Shown: in pieces, positions 44,895-57,065 of the stretch | Layout: each line of letters opens with the position of its first letter | Position numbering within the stretch: position 1 is the stretch's first letter | From: Hirudinaria manillensis | Taxonomy: Eukaryota > Annelida > Clitellata > Hirudinida > Hirudinidae | Length of the DNA stretch: 64,000 nt | Direction of reading: 5' to 3' | NCBI GenBank assembly: GCA_034509925.1 | Contig: CM067529.1 | Span: forward strand, 8,249,501-8,313,500 | Made by a program: the position numbers and the translations under genes | The notes under the pieces: model-generated | What the model saw: only the letters and a program-made list of their open reading frames with translations | Told to the model about the DNA's origin: nothing | The model's database searches: none

Positions 44895-47800
44895 TATTAC
44901 TATTAGTATTGCTATTATTATGTGATAAACACTACATAATATTATATATTAAACAAAAATTTGAATTAATAAAACACCATTTCATCAGGGTAAAAAAGAA
45001 ACAAATTCTCGAAGTTATTTTGTATAAAAATAATGAAATCCATTCAAGTTAAGAGAATTAAACGAATATTGAAATTTATTGCAATTAAATACCAATAAAC
45101 AGAAAATAAAAACAATTTCGATAACAAAAACTGGCTTTCCATAGACTCACGTGGTACGAATTTACTATAATAATGAATACGATTTATTTTTATTTTTAAT
45201 AAATAATAATTTAATTTGAAATTTAATAGTTTTATCCACTGAGACCTTGCCCTACGAAGTACGGGGATATTTGAGGTCATTGGTAATAGGGCAGGGTACT
45301 GAACAGTGACCTCATATTGGTGGATCATTGATGGAGAAGCAAAAGAAAAGATAAAAAGTTCATTTATTCGGCCTGCTTTGCATCCCCTCGGAAATAGTTG
45401 CAATGATTCCTTTGCTCGGGAAAGGTTAAAAATGACAAAAAGGATTTGTTTTCGAGCAAAACCTTTTAGACTTAATTTTTTTAATGACGACCTATTTTAG
45501 AAGATAAAATGTTATTAAATAGGATTAACCAAGGATAGAATAAATTCCTTATTTGCAGAGAAATTAAAAAAAATTTAAAAAAATTTCTCTAAAGTTTTAA
45601 CGCGTTTCTTTACAAATGTCGAATATCGTCGTTGGTATTTAAAATTATTACTTTACAATTTATAAAAATTACTTTACCATCAAGAACATGATAGATGGAG
45701 CGGTAAGAGGATGTAATGAAATGCCGAATAATAAAGTGAATAAATATAAACATTACTCTGAAAATATTCAAATAACAGGAGGGTCAAAGGTTGACTCGTG
45801 ACTTACGACCAATCAGATGAAAGAATTAAAGGCATAATTCATTTGAACAGCCACCAGCTGTTCTTACCTGTGCAATTATTTACCTGTGCAATTACCTGGT
45901 GTGTCGTAATTTCATCACTGAGATTCATGTCACGCCAGTCCATAACATGCGTGACGTCAGGAAATTTCGATCATTTCTTGCCGTTCTTCGGCACATCCAT
46001 CACAAGGATGTCATTCAACAAGTTGGTTTACAATAATCATCATTACCAATTATTATTATTATCGATGATTATTGGCAATAAGATATATATCGCCCATTAG
46101 TTGTAATTCTATTTTTTTAAATTATATTAAATTATGTTCAACTTCGAATTTCTTTCAAATGATTAGTAATTATTATAAATAAAAATATAAGATTTATTTA
46201 TTTATTGATTAATGTAACCTTTTATGGTCCACAGCATTTCTTTCCCCAGTTCTGAACCTTTGATCACGTGATCCGTACTCGATTCACGCGTCGTGAAAGA
46301 CTGACGGAGACCTTTAATTGGTTTATTAACTGCTTAATCAAATAATAATGCAAGAAATAATAAAATAATCAATAACGATAAATTTAAGATATATTTTATT
46401 TTGTATTAAGATATAATATAAATACGTATAAAATGTAAGAATAGAGTATAAATATATAATATAAGATCATGAAAGTTTATTGAAACAATTATTGGAAGTA
46501 TGGATAAGATGATAGACCTTATTACTATCCAGAGGTCCAAAAATGGACAAGTGTAAACAACGCAGAAATAAAGTACTTAATAAATTTTGTTAACATTTTA
46601 ACGATTTTATTATTTTCAAAATTATAAAATTCCTAAATCACCATTTGAAATTAGTTTATCTCAAATAATACCCAAACCTGGAAATTATTTAAAATTATTT
46701 AGCGCATAATGAACAATTCAATTTCTATTTTAAAATATCAACCCCTGGCGACTGAAAAACAAATTTTTTTTTAAATTTACAAAACATTCGCTAGAGAAAA
46801 AAATACCTTTCTTTGATTGGTCGCTCGATTCTTGTATGAGAATACCGTTGAGATAAATGTTGATGCCATCTGTCGATTGAATTTGGAAAATGTTGGAGAA
46901 TATATTTTTTTTAAATTTATTTTTGATTTATCATTGTATTTGTGAGGCTAATTTAATTTTAATTTCTTTTTAATTTTTCAAAATGATTACTTAATTACAA
47001 ATTGAGATTATCATTGCAATGGGATGAGTATAAATTATTATTATTAATTATTACAGATTAATTATAATTTGAGATTATTAATGATAGGCCATTGTAAACA
47101 AAAAACATTAATACAATTATTAATAACATTTTTAGTGAATGTTTTAATTTAGAGAAATAAAATAGATTAGATTAAAACTATGTATAACATACATTAAATA
47201 TATTGTATATCCTTCATGTATTCTCTCCTTACTCCATTAATTTGGACCTTTTGTAATACAATCCTTTCCTCGATAGTCTTTTTTACTTTTGAACACATTC
47301 TCATTTATATCACGAAATATGCAAAAAAAAAAAAGGATTTAAATTCGGAAGATTTGGGTGTCATGCATCGGGTGATGTTTCTTAAGTGCAGCTGTTGTAC
47401 ATTCGATGCGTACACGAAGATATGGAAAGAATAATGCAATTACAATTACGCTTACAATTACAGTTATAATTACTACAGTTACAATTACAATATTGTTCCA
47501 TTGAGTAGGAAACAAGGGGAAGATCGTTAATCTCAATTACAGGGTTTCACTTGTTGGCAGCTTGACAAATTTCGAGGCCATAATCGCCCTAATTATGCGC
47601 CTCTGTTCTCTTACAATGTTAAGCACCTCAAAAGACCGTATTTATGTCGACGATGATGGCAGGAATTGTTAAAACGAATAAATAATTACATAAATAATAA
47701 AGAATAAATTATTTTTCTAACAAAAAAATTCTTAATTTCACTAGAAATAAATAATGTTCCTAAGAATTGACATCCTACGGGGAAAAAAAAAATCTTCTTA

Positions 47801-47935
47801 TGTTTAATCGTAGTAATTCAAGAGTTCATTTGGAGCCACATACGAGCGAATGATAAATTGCTTCCAAGTTGGACTCAAAGGGTTGCGTTTGTGCAAGTAA
47901 GCAATGCTAAAAGATACGTTACGTGCCCTGTTCCC
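44257..47935. other. AT-rich region, no gene seen
   Basis: An (ATT)n run at about 44844-44912. A GC-richer patch at 45240-45330 has short inverted motifs (TGCCCTA and TAGGGCA; GAGGTCA and TGACCTC) that may be an old foldback element. Frames at 47216-47434 and elsewhere are not splice-supported. Confidence 0.4.
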
Positions 47936-47939
47936 CATT

Positions 47940-48040
47940 CGGCTTTTGCCGTCCTAAGAACCCTTGGAAAAGAATTCGGCTCGAGGGTTTGACGAATAGC
48001 GCCCCTGACTGTAAATGGCGCTACATAAATGAAGCACAAG
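47940..48040 (+). mobile_element. Short composite retroelement scrap
   Basis: Contains AATTCGGCTCGAGGGTTTGA, very close to the start of relic E3, followed within about 40 bases by GGCGCTACATAAATGAAGCA, close to the 3' end at 14990. This looks like a 5' leader joined directly to a 3' end by internal deletion, that is a SINE-like derivative. Neither end has an obvious AAT array. Confidence 0.45.
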
Positions 48041-48607
48041 TAACAATAATGTTTCATCATAAGTCTCACCAAATGAGCATCACAATTTTGAATACATTCT
48101 AAGAATAACTTGTAAATCCGGTCATAAATCCGGTAGCTAATAAAGTAAAATATATGCTTTACAAATCAACACATATATATATATATATATATTTACATAA
48201 GTCGGAAACAATGGAGGTGGTATACGACAATATATTCCAATATCTAAAGATATCGTCCTGCAAAATACCACAAGTGGTTTCTTTGGTACTTCAACTTAAT
48301 TGCAACAAGTATACCGGAAGTGCAACTGCTTCCCTGATGCTTCGTTTTTTTTTTTAACGGAGTACTTTGGAAAGAAAATATGGAGAACGAAAAAGCATGA
48401 GGAACAGTGTTTATGGAACGTTTTTAACATTGAATATCGTTTTTGGCGTCGAATAACGAGGTTGTTTGATCGGGAAATGTTTATCTACTCAACTTCAATG
48501 ATTCACTTTGCACTGCAACAAACGAATCAAAGCACAGGAGGACCGTGGATCATCTGAGACTCCTTCACTCGGACGTTAATCGTACACCAAACAAGCTGTG
48601 GAGGTTT

Positions 48608-48692
48608 CAGTAATATTAGAAGTGGCTTCCAATGGCTTATAATGGCTCGTAATGGCCTACAATGGCTTGCAATGGCTTGTAATGGCTAGCTA
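48608..48692 (+). repeat. ~10-bp tandem repeat (AATGGCTTGT)
   Basis: Seven or so imperfect copies of TAATGGCTTG-like units in tandem. Confidence 0.8.
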
Positions 48693-48745
48693 GCCGGGCG
48701 GTATCCTATAGATATCTTATATTTTCTTTTTCCTTCTCGTTAAAG

Positions 48746-48915
48746 CAACTTGTAAAAGAACCAACGTGAGCAGCTTTATCAATGAATGCATTAAAAACTC
48801 TCATGAATTAATAATGGAACTGTTGGATAAATTCTCTGAAAGTGAAAAGTTCGAGAATCAAACTCGAGTTGTGACATCTAAAAATGCAGTGGATGTCACG
48901 ACTAAAGTCGTCTGA
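48746..48915 (+). CDS. Possible terminal exon
   Basis: A pyrimidine-rich acceptor (TTTTTCCTTCTCGTTAAAG) is followed by a 55-codon frame ending TGA. It includes TNVSSFINECIKNSHELIME and LLDKFSESEKFENQTR, a soluble helical composition unlike random AT-rich ORFs. The frame at 48300-48557 upstream (KKHEEQCLWNVFNIEYRFW) might be an earlier exon, but no donor linking them could be fixed. Function is not recognised. Confidence 0.3.
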
Positions 48916-49249
48916 CGATGTGGTTTTAAATCTTCTCGAATGTGATTAAACGAACGATTTAATCACCGACGCACCGCAATGGTATCAGTCCGACACCTGA
49001 AATACATCAAAGTCAGAGCTCTGCTCGACAGCATCGGAACTCCTTGACACGCTCAGATGTCAACAACGACGGAACTTGAAAAGGAAAAAACATTGTATTC
49101 CAGGTATCAACGATAACGTGATCAACATGTGGAAGCATTGAGAGTCTGCAAAGCCATCGATTCGTTACGTCAGCTTCCATCCAGGTTTGCACGCTGTGAC
49201 CGCCACAATTGGTCCTCTTCTCAATCGAGAATCGTTGAGTGTGAAAACC

Positions 49250-49369
<120 letters not shown>

Positions 49370-51235
49370 CACTACAACGACGACTTTCGACAACAACAAC
49401 AACGACGACTTTCGACGATGACGACGACAAAAACGTGGCTTTCGAAAAAAAGAATCGGCAGAGTTTTTTGTCATTAAGACATTTTTTAAAGGAAGTTTCG
49501 CTGGACCTGACTACGAATCGACCAGGTGAGAGTGGTCGGTTGCATTAGGCCGGATGAACAAAGCTGGGTTGGATGCAATAATAATGAATTAGGAAGGGGC
49601 CAGGCCGGATTGGAATGGCGACCCCTGGCTTAGAATTTCAAACAAACATTTGCTTAAGATTTTAAACCGATTTGGAAAAAGAAATCTGTAAAGTCTGTCA
49701 CTTCGCAAATGAGCCACAAAAGTGGAACGAATGGTGGATGACAGAAATCAATGGAACTGTTGCTGTGCATCGTCGTTCGGTAACAAAACGAAACTCGAAT
49801 TCTGGGTTCCTTTGCAACCTGAAAGCAATCGTTTCATCAAATCTCTGTTTTCACGTCAGAAATTTGTTATTTGCTTTTTGCTTGCTTTGATTCTAAAACG
49901 TGTTTTCAATACTTCAATTCAATACTTCAATTTCAAATGCCTCAATTCACAATGTTTGAAATTCTTCATTCTGTTTTTGTTTGAAATGTTTCTGCCAATT
50001 TACTTGCTTCTTAAATTTCTCAAAATTCTTCACCGAAGAATCCTGAATAAAACAAAAAGTCGAAGTGATGTCTCAAAGATGCAAATGAATCACGTAATTG
50101 GAATGTTGTCGAATTGAAATTCTTTTTCACGTGGATTTCATGTTTTCAAAAGCTGAGCTTAAATTTGTAAGTTTTAAACAACCATCGTTTGAAGTTTTTT
50201 GCGGCTTAAAAAAAGTATTTTCGTGAAAAATTGCGGAGAAATTCTTTTAAAGTCTCAAAAAGTTTTTTTTATTTCTTCGATAAAATCTCCATTTACTTTA
50301 AATAAAAAAAGAATTTCAAATTAATTTTAAAATTACATTTTGATAATTTGAAAGGCTGAAGGGAACGAAGATTCTAATTCGTTTAAATTTCTTTGTATAC
50401 TCCAATGACACTCCTATTGTTTTGAATATATTGTTCAGGTTATTTGAATTATATTTAGGTTATTTATGAATACTAAACATGCTTTTGTTGCTTAAATAGA
50501 AATTAATTGTTAATTAATGTTTTGTCATTATAATAATTATTAATGAACCAACCGAAAGGAATGTGCTCCGGTAGACAGACGATTATTTGTCCATCTTTAT
50601 CTTCTTCATAACAGCTGGATGATGACGACAAAGACGAAGATGATGCGCTACAGATGGCGATGGTGATGATGATGAAGAGGGATGTTAGGAAAGAGGACCT
50701 TTGCGAGACCGGGGTGCTGCTCGTGGATGAGGTTTGTGACTGACCAATCAAGTGGCAGGCTGATTTCAAAACGTGTTTTAGGGGAATCAATGTTAAAGAT
50801 GACTTTCCTGTCAATCTATTAAATTTCATTAAGTTTAATTTTTTTTTTTTAATCGTTTATTGTCAGAAAATTCGAGCGATAAATTTTTATATAACTTTAT
50901 ATAATTTCAATATTACCAACATTTGCTAGACGGAATACAGTATAAATGATTATTTCCACGTGCAAAATGGTGCAAAATAAATTAATTAAATTAAAGATCT
51001 TTCAATGAGATTTATTCCATGTGTCTCGGAGTTCTTCCAATTCAGAATCAAAAATTGCAACAAAAGTTTCGAATTAAAATGGAAATTTTATCCATTAAAT
51101 TCAAAATATAAATGCGTTTTTCAAGCAAAGAATGCCGAACGTTTTGATATTTCAAGCATCACACCCGATTAAACAAGATTTTGCTTTGATGCTTCCGTTT
51201 CAGGAGTTGAAAGTATATGACATCACATAGAATGG

Positions 51236-51308
51236 ACGGACGGACGGATGGATGGATGGATGGATGGATGGATGGATGGATGCACGGAGGGTAGGATGAA
51301 TGGATGGA
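51236..51308 (+). repeat. (GGAT)n / (GGAC)n run
   Basis: A tetranucleotide array of about ten units; similar short arrays occur at 26399 (reverse), 33720 and 40431. Confidence 0.9.
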
Positions 51309-51654
51309 AGGAAAGTCGGATGAATTAAATTACAATTTAATCATCCTATCTCTTAGGTGAGTTATGAAATGCAAATATTAATATCGTTACTCAAGATATC
51401 AATAAAAAAGCAGCGATAACATTGTCAATACATTAGCATCACTGTGATAATCATCATCAGCACAAGCGTCATCGTCGTCCTCGTCGTCGTCGTCATCATC
51501 ATCATTTTCATCATCACCACAGTAATCGTCGTCGTCGTTCTCGTCGTCTAAATTCTCCTGTCGTGTTGCGAATGGTTCGAGGCTTAAAATGATTTCACGT
51601 GTTGCCGTCGATTCAACATTTGTTTTGTTTGTTCAACATTTAATGAAGGAACAA

Positions 51655-51966
51655 TTTAATATAATATAATATAATATAAAATAAAATTATATAATATAAT
51701 ATAATATAATATAATATAATATAATGTAATGTAATGTAATGTAATGTAATGTAATATAATATAATATAATATAATATAATATAATATAATATAATATAAT
51801 ATAATATAATATAATATAATATAATATAATATAATATAATATAATATAATATAATATAATATAATATAATATAATATAATATAATATAATATAATATAAT
51901 ATAATATAATATAATATAATATAATATAATATAATATAATATAATATAATATAATATAATATAATC
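51655..51966 (+). repeat. (ATAAT)n pentanucleotide array with an ATGTAATG block, ~312 bp
   Basis: The array is almost entirely AATAT-type units, with a central block of about six AATGT units near 51725-51751 and one AAATA variant near 51676. It is the same motif as at 32103. Confidence 0.97.
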
Positions 51967-52323
51967 AGTTAATGACCCGAAGATGGTTTGATTCTCTGGT
52001 GAAGGACATCAGGTTGTGACGGGACATGGGATGGTTTGAAGAGCGGCAAACAGCGAAAACATTCCTCCTTCCTTCTGTCTTTCATTCCTCCTTCCATCGT
52101 CGTCGTCGTCATCATCATCCTCTGGTTTTCCAACCTCTGTTAACATGATGCATATTTTTAACCTCCGTCCGTGGAGGCAAGATTATGCTAATTATTCTGA
52201 ATTAATTATGATAATTAGTCGTGATCGCCATCGCGATACACGTTCCGGGGTCAGATAGAAAATGGTTCGTAAATGCTGCAAAAAGGTTATGACAATCGTG
52301 TATTTACTAAAATATGCATAATG

Positions 52324-52355
<32 letters not shown>

Positions 52356-54225
52356 CGTGTATTTATTTTAAATCATATGGTCATATAAATGTGCCTTTAT
52401 TACAGTTTTTTAACAGAAATGTGTATTAAATATAAAAATAATAAGAAATGGAAAAATCAAATCACCTTGGATGAAACGACGAAGATGGTTTCCGTCAGAA
52501 CCCGTGACGTTTCGTCACGTGATGACGTCACGTGGTTGTCTCCTGTTGATTCCCCTTCCATCCTGCTATGGCTCTCCTAAAACATCATCCATCATTCCTT
52601 TACAATGATTTAAATTATTATTTTTATTATTTATTTTTAAATTTAATTTATTCTAAATTTATATTAAATTATTAATTATTAAATTAAATTATAATGACAT
52701 TAATTACTATTAATGCAAAACAATTGGTTTCCATCAAATGACGTCATAGAATTTCTTTTGTGGTTTGATTTTTTTTATTTAGCTTACAATTCAAGCAAAT
52801 GTCAGAATTTGTTTTTAAATTCCGATGTCCCAGTTTAGAGGCTCAGCATTTCCTGAATGTCACATCGATCAATTTTTAAAAATATTTTTATTAAAAAATT
52901 AAGTTAATGCTAATAAATTAAACATTTGCACTTTCCGAATTAAGTTATTTAACATTTAAATGTTGGAAAAGAGAAATAAATAAACGTAAAAGAGCCATGT
53001 TGAATCACGTGAACAGACCCACTGAGATGTTTTTTCTGTCCAGCCAATTAGGAGGGGAGTTATTTATAGCATCGGCTTTCATGCCAATAATACGACATCG
53101 GACTCAAATAATGCTGAGAATGTCAGATTTTCATCATCTTGAAGTGGATTTTTATTTAAAAAAAAAATTGTTTTAATTGATTTTTCTTTAAATTATTGAC
53201 TAATTAGTTAATTTATTTATTAATTTATTTATGACAAATTTATTTTCTAATTTATTTATGACAAATTTATTTTCTAATTTATTTATGACAAATTTATTTT
53301 CTAATTTATTCAAGAATATTCTATTAAGTTAATAAGGAGCTTTAAGAAAGAGAGAAAGAAAGCCGAAAGTGATGGGAAATTGAATGATTTTAAACCGGGA
53401 AATGTTCAGTGATGCTGATTTAAAAGCATATTTTCATTTATTTCATTGTTTTTCAATTTTATTTCTCAATTTTCAAATCATTCCTCAACTTGTATCAGTT
53501 CGACTTCAGGAATCTCTGAAGTGTCGTGAAATCCTTTTATAAAAACAACAGGCAATCATTGTCTTTATGGCATTGTTTGCATATCATTTGCATCTCATTA
53601 ATACAGTCATTGGCCTTTTAATTTCGATGAAATTGATTTTCTAACCGACGTAGCATTGCGGTGCATGCTATGCTAATGAAAGAAGCATAAATTTGCATGT
53701 ATTTGCATTTTTTTATCAATAATGCATCCAGTTGGAATGATAGGATTGTTTGCTTATTTAATATTTACGGCTACTGTTTATAGCTAATGTTTATGCATTG
53801 GCTGTGTGTCCTCGTAATGAAAGCCCATTAAGTACAATTCTCTAAATTTGCATGCAACGTGCAAGGATTTTTATAAAGCATAATTTTTATCGAATATTTA
53901 TCAATATTTACTGCGATAATAAATAAAAGATAAATAAATGTTTAAATAAATAACAAATTAAACTGATAATGATTGTAATTGGCAATTAGTTATCGTTGCT
54001 GTTATATCTTTTAAATTATTTTTTCGATTTTTTATGGAAATCTGCAGAAAGGTTTTTAGTGGTGAAAATTGAGAACAAAGGTTGGAATTGGCTTGAAATA
54101 TTAACATTTTCCGCTCATAAAAACTTTGCAAAAATAACGTTTAAATATTTAATTTAATTTTATGTCGCGAATAATATAAAATATTTTGATATTTTAATTA
54201 AACTGCCAAATATTACGAGGATTTA
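51967..54225. other. AT-rich region, no gene seen
   Basis: An (AAT)n run at 52323-52353 and a CACGTG/TGACGTCA cluster at 52504-52535. Frames such as 52389-52580 have no further support. Confidence 0.45.
53205..53306 (+). repeat. ~28-bp tandem repeat (ATGACAAATTTATTTTCTAA)
   Basis: Three near-perfect copies of TTTATTTATGACAAATTTAT followed by TTTCTAA. Confidence 0.9.
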
Positions 54226-54537
54226 TTGTCGAAAAGATCTATCAGTTCATCTGAGCGATTGGAAGACTTTTATGTTCATCTCAGCACATGGCAGAGTTGC
54301 TCAAGCTTTTATGAAGCAATGAAAAAATGCCGAATGTTGTCCGAGGGTGGGGCTGCTTGTGGATCCGTGATTGGATCCGTGCTTGGATCTTTCCTTGGAT
54401 CCGTGATTGGATCCGTGCTTGGATCTTTCCTTGGATCCCTGATTGGATCCGTGCTTGGATCTGTGCTTGGATCCGTGATCGGATCCGTGTCTTTGTGTGA
54501 CTTTCGTCCGTGTTGTTTTGTTGTTGCAGCGTTGTGA
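54226..54537 (+). CDS. Hypothetical ORF with Gly-Ser zipper-like repeats
   Basis: A 103-aa frame has a non-repetitive N-terminal part (SSSERLEDFYVHLSTWQS) and a repeat region of four-residue units GSVI, GSVL, GSFL, then a Cys-rich end. Every fourth residue is Gly, matching GxxxG packing motifs of membrane helices. The start codon context was not verified (the frame opens with a TTG at 54226). It is carried by a 12-bp minisatellite, so it may be chance; the reverse strand is also open with His-Gly-Ser-Asn/Lys repeats. Confidence 0.25.
   Translation: MSKRSISSSERLEDFYVHLSTWQSCSSFYEAMKKCRMLSEGGAACGSVIGSVLGSFLGSVIGSVLGSFLGSLIGSVLGSVLGSVIGSVSLCDFRPCCFVVAAL
54358..54492 (+). repeat. 12-bp minisatellite (GGATCCGTGCTT)
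   Basis: Eleven or so units GGATCCGTGATT, GGATCCGTGCTT and GGATCTTTCCTT, in a 36-bp higher-order order that is duplicated. The unit contains a BamHI-like GGATCC. Confidence 0.92.
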
Positions 54538-55744
54538 TGTTGTGGCGGTGTGCTTCATTTGAGTAGTTAATGTAGCGAGAGAATGGGTCCCTATCTCGTG
54601 AAGGCGCTTTGATGGATGCATGAAAGCAACTTTGAATTTGAAACATTTCAAATGATATTTCAGGCGATACATAAATGTAAACAATTATTCATATTTTATA
54701 ATAAAAATAAAATTAATTTCATTTTAATAACACGATTTTAATATAAAAAATATAACTTTAATATTAAAATTAAAATTAACCTCTAAAACAACTCTTATGT
54801 GAACCTTAAAAATCGTCAAATCAACATTTTGCTTCAAAATTAAAATAATTTTTTTATTAAAAAGGAAAAAGATTTTAAAAATAGGAAATTGAATTAAGGA
54901 GGTTGAAGTAAAAATTTAACATTTTTAAAAAAGTTTTAAAGGTTATTAATCTTTAAAATAATTTTCATTAATTAAGTTTTAAAATAATTTATGGATAATT
55001 ATTTAAAAATAATTTTCAAACAAATTCTTAGCTAATTATAACATCATCCATCGTAGTTTTTTGTTCTTTTTGCGTCCAGAATTTTTAACATTAATTTAAA
55101 ATTTATAAAATTAATTTTAATTTATTTAATTAAAAACATAATTAATTTAAAACAATTTAAAATTCAGCAAAATGTCGTAAAGATTGACTGAACAAATAAT
55201 TGAAAGACATGAGAAATTGCGAGAAGTTAAAATTTTAAATTATTATTTTGAATTTAATATAAAATCCTTTAAAAGTATCAAAAATTGGACTGAAAAGCAT
55301 TAAACAGGGTGGCACTTTCTGCCCTCTGAGGGTTTGTCTTGGGACAACAAACCATCCGCATATACGGTCAATCCATCAACTCGCATGACGTAATGGATGC
55401 GCCCCCAAACGTCTTTCCTCACAATATTAATAAAATTTATTATTATTTTTATTATTATTACCATTATTATTATTATTATTGTTACAAAAATTATTTTTCA
55501 TATTTACCATTAAATTGTTATTGTTTTTCTCCTTATTATCAATATTTTCATCGCTAATCTTCGCTTAATCTTGTTTCGATGAGGTTTGAAGGTAAAAAAT
55601 GTTAGCAAATCAAACGACGACCACGTGACGCATCGCAGCCAATCATCGCCTTGTTTTCAAAAGCACGATGACGTGTTACTTTCTCATTGGAGGAAATCCT
55701 TAATCAATGCTTCGCATCACGTACCTTTTCAACACCATCAACAT

Positions 55745-55790
55745 CGTCGTCGTCATCACCATAACCCCGGTGATCGTTATCTTCTTTCTC

Positions 55791-55837
<47 letters not shown>

Positions 55838-56000
55838 AATCACTATCATCATCATCACCGATGTTTCTCATTTGTTGCAACGTATAAAATTATCCGCACG
55901 ATTAATCATATCAATCGATTCTGTCACCTCCACAACTACAATCATCGCCATTAACGTCGTCTTCATCATCATCATCGTCGTCATCGTCATCGCCATAAAC
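55745..56000 (+). repeat. (CAT)n/(CGT)n triplet tract
   Basis: An imperfect ATC triplet run giving Ile, Ser and His-rich shadow ORFs. Confidence 0.85.
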
Positions 56001-56100
56001 ATCAGAACATCGTCATTAGGACCTTAACAATTTACCAATAATTAAGATATGACATGAAGCAAAATGTATGTCCAAACGCATGTTGTTGTATCCTTACTTT

Positions 56101-56223
56101 ACTCACAACACATGTCTATGTATGTCTACATGCATGTGTGTATGCATGTACTCATGTACTTATGTACTCATGTACTTATGTACGCATGTACTTATGTACG
56201 CATGTGCGTATGTCTGCGTATGC
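56101..56223 (+). repeat. 10-bp repeat (CATGTACTTATGTAC)
   Basis: Tandem alternation of ATGTACTC, ATGTACTT and ATGTACGC units; it resembles a purine-pyrimidine alternating stretch. Confidence 0.85.
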
Positions 56224-56854
56224 GGAGTTTGTCTGTTTCAGCGAAAGGTTTCGCCTCGAAATGGCAAGAATTGGAGATTTTAATTTGAAAAATTGCAGCA
56301 GAAGGCGGATTGTCCTATTTATTTTGGTTTGTCTTTATAAGAAAAAATCAATTAAATTATTATATTTGCGATATTTTGATTGATTAATATTATTAGTAAA
56401 ATTTGATTATTAGTGTATATGTGATTATCGGCAATTTCATTTTGATTGCTCCATTAAAATCGGGTAAATTGTAATTATTTTTACCAAATTAAGGCACTTT
56501 TTTTCCGATATTTCGGACAAAAACAAAGTTTTTTTCCGCAGAAAAATTCAAAATATGACTCGACAGCTTAAGAGACGTAGGAAATCCCTGAATGACGTAA
56601 AACGGATGTGACGTCAGGTACTCCGGCAACCAATCAGAGAAGTTCCCACTCAAAGCTCAACGTGATATTGTTGAATTGCACTCAACAAGGAATCAATTGT
56701 TTTCAATTTATCAGCTTTTTATCGGAGACACCGTCGAATGTTTGGCGTTTGAATTCAGTTCTTATTTCATTTATTTGTAATCATTTCATTATTAAATTTC
56801 TATTTGCTAAATAATAACAGTAATCATCATAATAACCACAAATAATTACCACAA

Positions 56855-57065
56855 GCATCGTCGTCGTCGTCATCATCATCATCAGCATCACCACCGACAT
56901 CATCATCGTCATCATCATCAGCAGCATCACCACCACCATTATCATCATCATCACCCTCATCATCATCATCACTATCCTCACCATCAGCATCATCATCGTC
57001 GTCGTCATCATCATCATCATCAGCATCAGCATCACCACCATCATCGTCGTCATCGTCAGCATCAT
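56855..57065 (+). repeat. (ATC)n/(ACC)n triplet tract, ~210 bp
   Basis: An imperfect triplet run with CAT, CAC and CGT units; the Met-rich minus ORF is an artefact. Confidence 0.9.

Noticed and set aside
45240..45330. Possible short inverted-repeat transposon
   Set aside because: Matching arms are only about 7 bases and the terminal structure is unclear.
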